Below, one piece after another: positions 18,787 to 27,979 of a stretch of 64,000 nt of DNA; position 1 is the first letter of the stretch, and the number at the start of each line of letters is the position of its first letter. Where the stretch lies: NCBI GenBank assembly GCA_003247135.1, contig QKAW01000026.1, positions 1-64,000 on the forward strand. Reading direction: 5' to 3'. Origin of the DNA: Spirochaetales bacterium (lineage in GTDB: Bacteria; Spirochaetota; Spirochaetia; DSM-2461). The notes below the pieces were generated by a model that did not search any database, had not been told where the DNA came from, and saw nothing but the letters and a program-made list of their open reading frames with translations. The position numbers were made by a program, and so were the translations under genes.

Positions 18787-20478
18787 GTGACAAGTTATAG
18801 AAATAAATTTGTAATTCTTAATCTATTTGTTTTAATAAGCTTTCTGTTAACTTCTATCAGTTTAATAAAAAATATTTATACATTAATTGCTGTTATTGCT
18901 ATTTATATTATTATCTATATATTAATTTTCAAGCTTTTTAACCATGATAGAAGTAAACATATAATTACAAATATTTCCCATGAAATAAAAACTCCATTAA
19001 ACGGAATTATTGGAATGAACAGACTACTTCTGGAAACAGATTTAACCCAGGAACAGCAGGAGTACTCTAAAACAATTAGAAGCTGTGGAGAAGCTCTCTT
19101 AACTACTATTAACGATATATTCGATTACTCTAAACTGGAAAATGGTTCAATAAACATTGAGAATATTCATTTTGACCTAAGAAAATTTATTTTTGAATTT
19201 TACCAAATGAATCTTTTTTCTGCACAGATGAAAAATCTGGATTTTAACTACTTTATTGATTCAGAGACAACAAACTATTTTATTGGTGATCCAGGTAGAA
19301 TTAGGCAGGTTCTATCAAATTTATATAATAATGCAGTAAAATTCACAACTAAAGGAAGCATTACACTTTCATGTAGCGTTAAAGAAGAATCTGATGATTA
19401 TTCAACTCTGCTTTTTTCAGTTAAAGATACAGGATTAGGGATTGAAAAAAAGAAACACCATCTGCTATTTAAAAAATTCTCCCAAATAGACAGTAGTCTA
19501 ACACGAAAATTTGGTGGAACTGGATTGGGACTTGCCATATCTAAAGAGTTGGTTAGCAGAATGTCTGGAGAAATAGGTTTTAACAGTTATCCAGGTAAAG
19601 GATCAGATTTTTGGTTCTCACTTACTCTTAAAAAAGGTGAAATACTCCTTCAGCCTAAAAATATGGCAGATATTAACCATTCAAACTGTCTTATTTTTAA
19701 CTCAGGTGTTATTAAAGAGAGCAACATTGTTAACTGTTTTGAAAAGACTTCATTAAAGTACTCTTTAATTGAAAATCCACTTAATCAAATTCCTATTCAA
19801 GATTGTGAAAATTACAATCTTATAATTCTGGATTTGGATTTTTTTCTGAATAATGATTTTAAACCGGTTGCCAACCATATTCTTTATTTAAAATCGATGT
19901 ATAAAACCAATATCTTAGCTTTAACATCTGAAGGTAGAAGGGGTGATGGAGAATTATGCAGAAAACTTACTATTGATGGTTATTTTGTAAAACCTTTTAA
20001 TATAGATATTTTAATGGAATCTATATCAATGATCTTAGGTAAAAAGAGTGATATCTACGATTTAGTTACAATTCACACTATAAATGAAAATAAAAAATCC
20101 AACATAAATATTTTAATAGTAGATGATAACAACGTTAATCTGATTATTGCTGAAAAACTTATACAAAAAATGGGTTTTCATACTGGAACGGCCATAAACG
20201 GAGAAGTAGCGATTGATGAGCTAAAAAGTAAAAACTATGACATTGTTTTTATGGATTTACAAATGCCGGTTTTAAACGGTTTCCAGGCTGCATATGCAAT
20301 TAGAAATGAAGAAGCCGGTTTTAACAATAAAGATATTCCAATAATTGCCTTAACCGCAAATTTTAGGGATAACGAAAGGGAGAGTTGCAGCAAGGTAGGT
20401 ATGAATGAGTTTTTAGAAAAACCATTTAACCCTCAAAAAATTGAACAGATGATAAATAAGTATATAAAATTCTACTGA
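18787..20478 (+). CDS. hybrid histidine kinase with one degenerate and one intact receiver
   Basis: A kinase of 563 residues from the chosen start. The track begins at GTG 18757 with no ribosome site; the in-frame GTG at 18787 has AGGAG seven bases upstream and is preferred. It has two membrane segments near the N-terminus with a very short loop, HisKA (ISHEIKTPLNGIIGM), HATPase (NLYNNAVKF, GGTGLGLAI), a receiver-like domain that keeps only part of the fold (IILDLDFFLN, no acidic pair), and a full receiver (LIVDDNNVN, VFMDLQMPVLNG, ALTANF, KPFNP). It is divergent from the kinase at 17171-18709 and lacks a partner regulator. Confidence 0.9.
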   Translation: MTSYRNKFVILNLFVLISFLLTSISLIKNIYTLIAVIAIYIIIYILIFKLFNHDRSKHIITNISHEIKTPLNGIIGMNRLLLETDLTQEQQEYSKTIRSCGEALLTTINDIFDYSKLENGSINIENIHFDLRKFIFEFYQMNLFSAQMKNLDFNYFIDSETTNYFIGDPGRIRQVLSNLYNNAVKFTTKGSITLSCSVKEESDDYSTLLFSVKDTGLGIEKKKHHLLFKKFSQIDSSLTRKFGGTGLGLAISKELVSRMSGEIGFNSYPGKGSDFWFSLTLKKGEILLQPKNMADINHSNCLIFNSGVIKESNIVNCFEKTSLKYSLIENPLNQIPIQDCENYNLIILDLDFFLNNDFKPVANHILYLKSMYKTNILALTSEGRRGDGELCRKLTIDGYFVKPFNIDILMESISMILGKKSDIYDLVTIHTINENKKSNINILIVDDNNVNLIIAEKLIQKMGFHTGTAINGEVAIDELKSKNYDIVFMDLQMPVLNGFQAAYAIRNEEAGFNNKDIPIIALTANFRDNERESCSKVGMNEFLEKPFNPQKIEQMINKYIKFY

Positions 20479-20499
20479 ATAAAAAAAATGATTGATTCG

Positions 20500-20515
20500 A
20501 TATATATATATATAA
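20500..20515. repeat. short TA-dinucleotide repeat
   Basis: An uninterrupted run of alternating A and T (about 16 bases) sits in the 135-base gap between the hybrid kinase and the papain-like lipoprotein. The rest of the gap is very AT-rich and probably holds the promoter of the lipoprotein cluster; I could not choose a single -35/-10 pair. Confidence 0.6.
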
Positions 20516-20613
20516 TAATTGTATTAAAAATAATGATTAAAAAATGAAAGAATCTGCAGAAAAATTTTATTACCAAATTTTATTTTTAAAATCTAATTGA
20601 AAAGTGAGAAATT

Positions 20614-21792
20614 ATGAAAAAAAGCCTTATTGTTTTTGCTATCGCTATATTTTTAGCATCGTGTAGTATTGCAGGAAATGATTCAACAAAAAATGAACTT
20701 GACCTGAATGAAATTGGAGAGAGTATATCTGAATCCAAAAGATATACTAAAAATATGGTAGAACTTTTGAAAAAAGTAGAAAATACCCAAAGAAGTTTAG
20801 AAAATGTAGAGTCTATTCCGGAAAAATATTTTAACTCTCTAAAAATTCAAGATATAAATGGAAATAAAATTCTTTTTACTAATTTTTCTGACAAGGAAAG
20901 AGAAATTTTTCTTGAACTTTGGGAAGAAAAACAGGCTGAAATACTTGCAAATAAAATGGGAGATGATCCTATAAGTATTTTATCCATGAAAGGTAAGAAT
21001 GATGCCATGGAAGCCGGTATGAACAGTCAAAATAGAGATTCATTCTCTTATGAAAAATTTGCAAGTAAATACAATGAAGTAATTAAAGACTCTAATAAAA
21101 GGTTGGAAGACTTTATTAGAAAACAAAGAGAAAACAAAGACCCATCATCCCGTGATATATATGATTTAAATCCAGACTCAATAACTACTTTAAAAAATAA
21201 TTTTGAAAAAGGATATGTGCTTGTTGGAAATGATATTGATTCTTTAGGATACTCAACTATTGGTCATGCAGCAATAATTACAGAAAATGGAGCAAACATT
21301 GATTGGAGTAATGCAATGGCACTCATTACCACTTCATCTTGGGCTGGATTTGGAGCCAGCGATGGAGCTAGTAGTTCAAATGGAGCTTATTGGCCCGGAT
21401 CAACAAGTGGTGTACAAAGAGAGCCTTTATCAGTTTGGACATCCACAGATACGAGATCCCCAACCATTGTTCAAATTGGTAAGGCAGGAAATTTAACTTG
21501 GGTTTTTAGCTGGTTTAACTTATACCCCGTTTTTAACGCTGCTAGTGCATCAGAAAGGGAGTCTGCAGCTAGTAACGCTATTAGTTACATTGGTAAGCCT
21601 TATAATTATTTTTTAGCAAATAAATGGTGGATTGACGCATTTTATTGTTCATCTCTGGTTTGGAGATCCTGGTACAATGTATCAACAGATTACGACTTGG
21701 ATGATGGAATATTTGATGTTTGGGTTGCTCCTTTAGACATTATTATTGCTGATGATGTTAATAAAATAACATCCTATCAAAACCATAACTAA
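20614..21792 (+). CDS. lipoprotein with permuted papain-like (NlpC/P60 YiiX-type) domain
   Basis: An exported lipoprotein of 392 residues. The signal peptide ends in a lipobox, FLASC, with the acylated cysteine at residue 17. Residues 25-190 form charged helices, probably coiled coil. The C-terminal half resembles the circularly permuted NlpC/P60 amidases (YiiX/YebB/YycO group): a histidine in IGHAAII (His218) precedes the cysteine in DAFYCSSLVWRSW (Cys345), the permuted order, with IGKPYNYF in front of it as in that family. Such enzymes cut amide bonds in peptidoglycan, lipids or proteins; the substrate here is unknown. It leads a run of exported proteins with a ten-base gap to the next gene. 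Confidence 0.75.
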   Translation: MKKSLIVFAIAIFLASCSIAGNDSTKNELDLNEIGESISESKRYTKNMVELLKKVENTQRSLENVESIPEKYFNSLKIQDINGNKILFTNFSDKEREIFLELWEEKQAEILANKMGDDPISILSMKGKNDAMEAGMNSQNRDSFSYEKFASKYNEVIKDSNKRLEDFIRKQRENKDPSSRDIYDLNPDSITTLKNNFEKGYVLVGNDIDSLGYSTIGHAAIITENGANIDWSNAMALITTSSWAGFGASDGASSSNGAYWPGSTSGVQREPLSVWTSTDTRSPTIVQIGKAGNLTWVFSWFNLYPVFNAASASERESAASNAISYIGKPYNYFLANKWWIDAFYCSSLVWRSWYNVSTDYDLDDGIFDVWVAPLDIIIADDVNKITSYQNHN

Positions 21793-21802
21793 GGAAATAT
21801 AA

Positions 21803-23014
21803 ATGAAACTATTAAAGAGTATAATAGTTTCATTATTTATAGCAGGAGTGTATAGTTGCAGCTATGTCTATACACCCTCTGTAATTAATGAAACAGAGCC
21901 AACCCCATTTGACTATATAAAAGACCCCATTGTAGTAAACGCTACTGTATTTGGTTATCCTGAAGCCAGATTTGGTTTTGGTTTTAAAACAAATATTGAT
22001 CAAAGGGTTGAGGATTTGGGATTAAGAATGAATGTTCTTGACTGGGAAAAAGGGGAATTTAGTCATAGCTCATTTTTTTATGATCCCGGCACTGACTATA
22101 ATTTAAATGTAGGAGTCTACTGTAAAGCAACTAACTCATACTATGCCAGTTGGAGAGGAAAAATTGTATCACTGGATCCTTCAACAGGAAAAATAAATGT
22201 CGACTACAACGCACAACAACTCGGCCTTATTAGACTTAGATATGACACGATAACAGATAATGGATATAGCCTTTTAGCTGATTATTTGGCATACAATAAG
22301 GATAATAAAATCTATTTACGGTACTATATATATAATTTTAAAGAAAAAAAACTTAACGAAGTTCCTCTCGAAATGGAAAACAATGGAAGGCGTTCGGAAA
22401 TAGGCAATTTGGTTAAAGATTCTCAAAACAAGTTATGGTTTAGCAGTTGCACAGATGGAATCTGGTCAGGTTACAGACTTGACCCAGAAACTGCTACTTT
22501 GGAAAAAATCTTTGACTATCCTTCAGATAATGAATTTGCAACTTGTTTGGGAGAATTTAATGGAAAAATAATTTTCTCAATAAATGAGAATAAATTCATT
22601 GAAAGTGAAGAGGGAAAGACTGCAACAAGTCCGGAAATAACAACATGTAGGCTATTCATATACAATGAAAATTCTATGCAACTGGAAAGAGTCGTTGAAG
22701 ATAAGCGCTTTCCTTCTTACTACATGAGGCATATGTATATATATAATAATGAGCTTTATATTTTCTACCGCACTGACGATATAAAAAGGACTAATAACTA
22801 CTTATTTCGATTTAACCCAGAGACTGGGGAGCTAACTGACATGAATAAAAACATAGATTTTTATTTTACCGGAAAACCTAAAGTTATTGGTGATAACATG
22901 TTTCTTTTTAACGCATTTGCAGCACGATCAGCGTTTATAGGAGTTAGAGTTAATATACCAACGATGGAAATCGTACAGGAGTATAAGATACCAAATGAAG
23001 ATTATTCCAAATAG
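21803..23014 (+). CDS. lipoprotein of unknown function, probably beta-propeller-like
   Basis: A lipoprotein of 403 residues with a lipobox ending VYSC (Cys19). I do not recognise the family. The mature part contains repeated short beta-rich units, each with aromatic-W/Y patterns such as KLWFSSCTDGIWSGYRLD, LYIFYRTDDIK and LFRFNPETGEL, which suggests a beta-propeller or similar all-beta fold. It follows the papain-like lipoprotein by ten bases with a weak AAGGAAAT ribosome site, and its end overlaps the next gene by 20 bases. Position suggests that it is part of the same envelope assembly or a scaffold for it. Confidence 0.7.
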   Translation: MKLLKSIIVSLFIAGVYSCSYVYTPSVINETEPTPFDYIKDPIVVNATVFGYPEARFGFGFKTNIDQRVEDLGLRMNVLDWEKGEFSHSSFFYDPGTDYNLNVGVYCKATNSYYASWRGKIVSLDPSTGKINVDYNAQQLGLIRLRYDTITDNGYSLLADYLAYNKDNKIYLRYYIYNFKEKKLNEVPLEMENNGRRSEIGNLVKDSQNKLWFSSCTDGIWSGYRLDPETATLEKIFDYPSDNEFATCLGEFNGKIIFSINENKFIESEEGKTATSPEITTCRLFIYNENSMQLERVVEDKRFPSYYMRHMYIYNNELYIFYRTDDIKRTNNYLFRFNPETGELTDMNKNIDFYFTGKPKVIGDNMFLFNAFAARSAFIGVRVNIPTMEIVQEYKIPNEDYSK

Positions 23015-23582
23015 AAGATTTTTTATTTACATACTTTTTATTATTTTTACTCAATCAGGTTTTTTATTTTCGCAAGATACAGAAAAAGATATCAGTATTA
23101 AAATTAATAAAAATTATTTAGAAGTTATGGCCGGCATTTATGCAGAGATAAGCTTAACTGAAACTGTAAGTCAAAGAAAAATATATGTTATTGATCCTTT
23201 TTTTGGTGAATTAGGATTTAATTTAATTGCAGGATATAATAGTAATATAGGGAAGTTTCAAATTTTGTATTCCAGTTCATTTATTACAGATACAATAGGT
23301 TTAGGCTTTGGGAAAGAGTGGTTTCTTACTGATTGGTTCAGTCTTGAAGCAACACCATTTTTAAAATTAACACTATATCATCAAAAAATTATTGCAATTG
23401 GTAACCCATTTAATGTTAATTTCCTTTACACTGGAATTGAAGGTTTATTTAAGGCAAATCTTCTTTTATTTAATAATCACCTTGCTCTATCTCTCTACTC
23501 AGGAATACATTTAAGATATCTGGAAGATACAATTATTATGCTTGGTGGCCCTGTGGGTCTGAGTTTGGCTCTAAGAATTTAA
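22995..23582 (+). CDS. small exported protein, beta-barrel-like, unknown
   Basis: A protein of 195 residues with an uncleaved-looking basic N-terminus, a long hydrophobic signal (about 9-27) and a likely cleavage near FSQ-DTEK. The mature 165 residues are rich in alternating hydrophobic/polar stretches with aromatic girdle residues and glycine (LGFNLIAGYNSNIG, LGFGKEWFLTDWF), typical of small outer-membrane barrels or lipocalin-like proteins. I recognise no family. It starts inside the end of the preceding lipoprotein gene (20-base overlap), so the two are probably translated together. Outer-membrane location is inference. Confidence 0.6.
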   Translation: MKIIPNRRFFIYILFIIFTQSGFLFSQDTEKDISIKINKNYLEVMAGIYAEISLTETVSQRKIYVIDPFFGELGFNLIAGYNSNIGKFQILYSSSFITDTIGLGFGKEWFLTDWFSLEATPFLKLTLYHQKIIAIGNPFNVNFLYTGIEGLFKANLLLFNNHLALSLYSGIHLRYLEDTIIMLGGPVGLSLALRI

Positions 23583-23633
23583 TTTACACAAAAAACACTT
23601 TATATTACTATACTGTTTTATAAGGAGAAGTTT

Positions 23634-24158
23634 ATGCCTAAAAAACTGCTGTTTTTAATTTTTTTAACAACTATGATATTCTCGGGGTTTACACAATCGA
23701 ATTCATCATTTTTAGTAACAATTAATTCCAATGTTGAGCCATTTACTGTTTATGTTGATGGTAGAGCAATCAGAGGAAACAGAGCAATGTTACCTGTTGG
23801 AAGACATAATATTTTAGTAACATCCAATGGATTTACAGACTATGAAACTCAAATTAATCTTAATAGAGATATAGTAATTAATGCAACACTAAGTCCTATA
23901 ACACAAAGAGTTGCACCTACAGCATACATAAGAATTGTTATTCCTGAAAACCAGTTAAACAGAGCTATACCAAACAGTTACGACTATATTAAAATTTATG
24001 ACAATGGAAGGCTTCTTAGAGGTTTAAACCATGAACTACCAATTGGAGACCACTATATAAGGTTTGAAAGTGGTGGTTTAGCAATAGAGCAATATTTACG
24101 ACTTGAACCAGGAAAGCTTTATACTATTGAGCCGGCTATCTATTTAAACATTAGATAA
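23634..24158 (+). CDS. exported PEGA-domain protein
   Basis: A protein of 174 residues with a signal peptide (MPKKLLFLIFLTTMIFSGFT). Residues about 28-90 form a PEGA-like domain: a beta-strand pair with VYVDGRAI followed by LPVGRHNILVTSNGF, the hallmark pattern of small surface-layer or carbohydrate-linked domains. A second, more degenerate copy follows (IKIYDNGRLLRG then LPIGDHYIRFESGG), so the protein is a tandem PEGA-like repeat. PEGA domains are thought to act in protein or glycan binding outside the cell. A good ribosome site, AAGGAG, lies six to seven bases before ATG. Confidence 0.75.
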   Translation: MPKKLLFLIFLTTMIFSGFTQSNSSFLVTINSNVEPFTVYVDGRAIRGNRAMLPVGRHNILVTSNGFTDYETQINLNRDIVINATLSPITQRVAPTAYIRIVIPENQLNRAIPNSYDYIKIYDNGRLLRGLNHELPIGDHYIRFESGGLAIEQYLRLEPGKLYTIEPAIYLNIR

Positions 24159-24205
24159 TCTGTGTTATCTTAAAATTTATATAATTAGTTATATAAGGAG
24201 AAAGA

Positions 24206-25246
24206 ATGAAATACTCCAAAATAATTGGTATAATCCTTTTTTTTATATCAATTGGAACAATATCTTGTACTCAAAATAAGGAGAAGAATGTGAGTGATTT
24301 AAATTTACCAGATGGTTTATATGCACAAATTCAAACAAACAAGGGAAATATTACACTATTTCTAGAATTCGAAAAAACACCACTAACTGTAACTAACTTT
24401 GTAGCTTTAGCCGAAGGAAACATGACTAAAGCAACAAGAAAAGGTAACTATTACGATGGTTTAACATTTCATAGAGTTATTGCAGACTTTATGATTCAGG
24501 GAGGTTGCCCTCTGGGAACTGGAACAGGTAACCCCGGTTATAAATTTGAAGATGAATTTGACCCTTCATTAAAACATGATAGACCTGGAATACTTTCCAT
24601 GGCTAACGCTGGGCCTGGTACAAATGGAAGTCAATTTTTTATTACTCATGTTCCAACACCACATTTAGATGGCAAACACACTGTTTTTGGTCATGTAGTT
24701 GATGGCCAGGATGTTGTTGATTCAATTAAAAATGGCGATGTTATGAATAAAATAGAAATAATCCGGGTTGGAGAAAAAGCTAAAAACTTTGTAGCAAGCC
24801 AGGAAAATTTTGATAAGTTAAAAGGTACTTTAGCAGAAAGAGCTGCTGAAGCTTTTAAAAAAGCAAATGAAGAGACTATCAAAAAAATAAAAGCTGACTA
24901 TCCAGATTCTGAAGTATCTGAGTCAGGTATTTACTATACAATAAATGAGAAAGGTAATGGTAAAAAACCTTCTGCAGGAGACCAGGTTTCTGTTCATTAT
25001 ACGGGAAAATTTATGAATGGACAGGTTTTCGATTCATCAGTATCCCGAGGAGAACCTATAGAATTTGCTGTTGGGATGGGACAGGTAATCTCTGGATGGG
25101 ATGAAACAATTCTTGACATGAATGTTGGAGAAAAAAGAGTTGTTGTTATACCACCAAATCTTGCCTATGGAGAAAGAGGTTATCCAGGAGCTATTCCACC
25201 AAACTCATGGCTAATTTTTGATGTTGAATTAGTTGCTGTAAAATAA
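24206..25246 (+). CDS. dual peptidyl-prolyl isomerase lipoprotein (cyclophilin plus FKBP)
   Basis: A lipoprotein of 346 residues with a lipobox ending in TISC. The N-terminal domain (about 36-190) is a cyclophilin ([42 protein letters not shown]). A charged helical linker leads to a C-terminal FKBP domain (about 250-346; [37 protein letters not shown]). The combination corresponds to the cyclophilin-FKBP dual immunophilins described in some bacteria. Both active sites look complete. As a lipoprotein it should help fold periplasmic or outer-membrane proteins. It ends the exported-protein run and is closed by a terminator. Confidence 0.92.
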   Translation: MKYSKIIGIILFFISIGTISCTQNKEKNVSDLNLPDGLYAQIQTNKGNITLFLEFEKTPLTVTNFVALAEGNMTKATRKGNYYDGLTFHRVIADFMIQGGCPLGTGTGNPGYKFEDEFDPSLKHDRPGILSMANAGPGTNGSQFFITHVPTPHLDGKHTVFGHVVDGQDVVDSIKNGDVMNKIEIIRVGEKAKNFVASQENFDKLKGTLAERAAEAFKKANEETIKKIKADYPDSEVSESGIYYTINEKGNGKKPSAGDQVSVHYTGKFMNGQVFDSSVSRGEPIEFAVGMGQVISGWDETILDMNVGEKRVVVIPPNLAYGERGYPGAIPPNSWLIFDVELVAVK

Positions 25247-25248
25247 TT

Positions 25249-25276
25249 CAAGCCTCTAATATAGAGGCTTTTTTTA
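25249..25276 (+). terminator. Rho-independent terminator after the PPIase gene
   Basis: AGCCTCTA and TAGAGGCT form a perfect 8-base stem with a three-base loop, followed by a run of seven T. It lies three bases after the stop of the PPIase gene and only about a dozen bases before the next start codon. Confidence 0.9.
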
Positions 25277-25288
25277 TAAAGGTTTTTA

Positions 25289-27463
25289 ATGCAAAAGTTA
25301 TTTAATTTTCTATCTGTTCTGCTAATTTCTATTATATCTATTTACGCTAATCATGATGATAGATTTGAACTTCTAAACCTTGATTCAAGAACAATAGAAT
25401 TTCTAAACACCCATCCGGTAATTAAAATTGCTAATAATATTGAATGTGCTCCCTACGATTACCAGGACGAGAACAGAGATCCCTCAGGAATTTCAATTGA
25501 GATAATAAGAATAATCTCTGATATTCTAGGTTTTAGAATTGAGTGGGTTAATGGTTATACCTGGAACAAACTTCTGGATATGGGAAAAAATGGGCTTGTT
25601 GATATCTATCCTGATATTTCCAAAACAGATGAAAGAGAAAAATATATAACATATAGTAAACCTATTATAAAAGTTAACTTCGGAATTTTGACACTTAAAA
25701 ATAGATATCATGATGGCAATTTTTTTAATTTAGATAATCTGAATGTCGGATATATAAATGGAAAAACATATATAAATGAGATTTTACAAAGTTTTAATAA
25801 TGTTACTGAAATAGAACTGGATAATATAGCAGAAGTTACAAGAGCATTAACCAACAAAACTATAGATGTCTACATAGACGATATAACAGTTTTAGCGGAG
25901 AATTTCAGTACAGATACAGACTCTTACATGACTATAAAACCAATTTTTAAGAATTCACAGGAAGTATATTCAGACCACCTCTATATCGGTGTCAGTAAAG
26001 AGATGGATTTTCTTGTTGAAGCTATAAATCAATCAATAAAATTTATATATGAAGAGGAATTTCAGAGTATTTTAAATAAATATTACCTTTATAATGCAAA
26101 TAAACCTCAGATAAATCTGGCTTTAAACTCTCCACCATTTTCCAGAGAAGAGATCCATTGGCTTTTAAACCATAAAGTAGTAGAAATTTATATACCTTCA
26201 AACCTTCCACCAATATCATATTTTGAAAATGGTAAACCTATGGGTATAACAAGCAGTTATATTTCAGAGTTGGAATATATTTTAGGAATAAAATTTGTTT
26301 ATAACACAACAAAAGAGTCCATGCCTGATGGTCTTTCCCTGCTTTCCAGAAATATTGTCAGCATAATACCTGGAATTTCTTCAAGTAATGAACGAAAAAA
26401 AATGGGGATTGTATTTGGTAAAGAATTTATCGAATTACCAATATCAATCTACGGAAATATTAATAATGGATATGTAAAAAATATAAACCTGCTAAATAGT
26501 GAATCTACAATACTGACAATTGAAGGTCATGCAATTAATGAGTGGTTAAGAAATGATTATCCTGATATAAAAATAATTCAGGTAAAAAATTCAGAGGAAG
26601 CTCTAAAAACTGTTAATACAAATAAAGAGATGCTCTTTATAGGGGATAACTCTACAACAAATAGAGAGTTAGCCAGAAATTTCTTTTCCAATGTACTGCT
26701 GGTCGGCTCTACACCATACTCATATAAACTTGGAATGGCCTATAGCAATAAAGAAAAGACACTTCAAAATATTGTTGAAAAAGTAGTACCGGAAATAAAA
26801 AACAGCAGAGGAAACTTTATTGAATCATACTGGGCTGGACAAAAAGTGAGTACAAAGCTAAGCCCTACCCTATTCTGGATTATTGTTATATTAGTTTTAA
26901 TAGCTGCATTTATTATTTTTCTCCAGGCATACATTTTTAGAGTTAAACACAAATTACTGGAACAACACGCAATAACTGACCCTTTAACAGGATTAAACAA
27001 CAGGCGATTACTGGAGCAAATTTATCAGAGTGAAAAAAGAAGAGCACAAAGAGAGAACCTCTACTTTGTTTTTATGATGTTTGATATTGATCATTTTAAA
27101 AAGTTTAATGACACCTATGGCCATGGAACTGGGGATACAGCATTAATTGAAGCAGCAAAAAGTTTTAAACTAATATTTAAACGTGGTGGGGATCATGTTT
27201 TCAGAATTGGGGGTGAAGAGTTTGGAGTACTTACCACTGTAAATGATAGAGATTCAGCCTTCAATTTAGCGAACAAGTTGAGAAAATATATTTACAACCT
27301 GAGAATTCCCCACATTAAGAACTATCCCTTCAAGATTTTAACTATATCCGGTGGAATATCTGTAATAAAGGGCGATGACCCGATGAGTTTTGAGCAACAT
27401 TTTAACAATGCTGATGTTCAATTATATAAAGCAAAAAAATCAGGAAGGAACATTATTCTATGA
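25289..27463 (+). CDS. diguanylate cyclase with two periplasmic solute-binding domains
   Basis: A membrane protein of 724 residues. A signal peptide is followed by two SBP_bac_3-type solute-binding domains (about 38-272 and 285-515; for example IKIANNIECAPYDYQDENRD), a membrane segment (about 527-549) and a GGDEF domain (about 560-724). The active-site motif is GGEEF, and an inhibitory RxxD site (RGGD) stands five residues before it, so it should make cyclic-di-GMP with product feedback. It probably senses an amino acid or similar small solute. AAAGG before the ATG serves as ribosome site. Its end overlaps ogt by four bases. Confidence 0.93.
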   Translation: MQKLFNFLSVLLISIISIYANHDDRFELLNLDSRTIEFLNTHPVIKIANNIECAPYDYQDENRDPSGISIEIIRIISDILGFRIEWVNGYTWNKLLDMGKNGLVDIYPDISKTDEREKYITYSKPIIKVNFGILTLKNRYHDGNFFNLDNLNVGYINGKTYINEILQSFNNVTEIELDNIAEVTRALTNKTIDVYIDDITVLAENFSTDTDSYMTIKPIFKNSQEVYSDHLYIGVSKEMDFLVEAINQSIKFIYEEEFQSILNKYYLYNANKPQINLALNSPPFSREEIHWLLNHKVVEIYIPSNLPPISYFENGKPMGITSSYISELEYILGIKFVYNTTKESMPDGLSLLSRNIVSIIPGISSSNERKKMGIVFGKEFIELPISIYGNINNGYVKNINLLNSESTILTIEGHAINEWLRNDYPDIKIIQVKNSEEALKTVNTNKEMLFIGDNSTTNRELARNFFSNVLLVGSTPYSYKLGMAYSNKEKTLQNIVEKVVPEIKNSRGNFIESYWAGQKVSTKLSPTLFWIIVILVLIAAFIIFLQAYIFRVKHKLLEQHAITDPLTGLNNRRLLEQIYQSEKRRAQRENLYFVFMMFDIDHFKKFNDTYGHGTGDTALIEAAKSFKLIFKRGGDHVFRIGGEEFGVLTTVNDRDSAFNLANKLRKYIYNLRIPHIKNYPFKILTISGGISVIKGDDPMSFEQHFNNADVQLYKAKKSGRNIIL

Positions 27464-27978
27464 GTTATATAGAAACCTCGATTTACAAATCCAGATTTGG
27501 AGAGTTAATAATTGGTACTTACAATAACAAACTTTGTCTTTGTGACTGGTATTACAGAACGATGAGGGACAGAATAGATAACAGAATAAAAACAGGCTTA
27601 AAAGCTGATTACATAAATAAGAGTAACTCTTTAATAGACAGAACTATAACTGAACTTGAGGAGTATTTTGACTATCAGAGAAAATCTTTTAATGTTCCCC
27701 TGTTATTAGTAGGAAGCAATTTCCAAAAATCTGTATGGGAGTCTCTTCTTTCCATTCCCTTTGGAATTACACAGAGTTATAAAACCCAGGCTCAGAATTT
27801 AGGAATGGAATCATCCATAAGAGCTATAGCCAGTGCCAATGGAGCAAACTCAATATCAATTATTGTGCCCTGTCACAGAGTAATTGGATCAGATGGGAAC
27901 CTTACAGGCTATGCCGGAGGATTAGCTGTAAAAAAAAGATTACTGGAACTTGAACAGGATATGTTTATTAAGGAATAG
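27460..27978 (+). CDS. ogt: methylated-DNA--cysteine methyltransferase
   Basis: A suicide DNA-repair protein of 172 residues that takes methyl or alkyl groups from O6 of guanine. It carries the active-site motif IIVPCHRVIG, the DNA-binding helix region with FGITQSYKTQA, the arginine finger segment SIRAIASANGAN and the C-terminal GGLAVKKRLLELE. The N-terminal domain is short, as in Ogt. It overlaps the diguanylate cyclase gene by ATGA and lies one base before radA, so the three genes form one unit in which a signalling gene precedes two repair genes. Confidence 0.95.
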   Translation: MSYIETSIYKSRFGELIIGTYNNKLCLCDWYYRTMRDRIDNRIKTGLKADYINKSNSLIDRTITELEEYFDYQRKSFNVPLLLVGSNFQKSVWESLLSIPFGITQSYKTQAQNLGMESSIRAIASANGANSISIIVPCHRVIGSDGNLTGYAGGLAVKKRLLELEQDMFIKE

Positions 27979-27979
27979 A

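Noticed and set aside
27950-27979. N-terminal extension of radA in the ORF track
   Set aside because: It begins at a TTG inside ogt without a ribosome site; the zinc finger starts right after ATG 27980, which has AAGGA.
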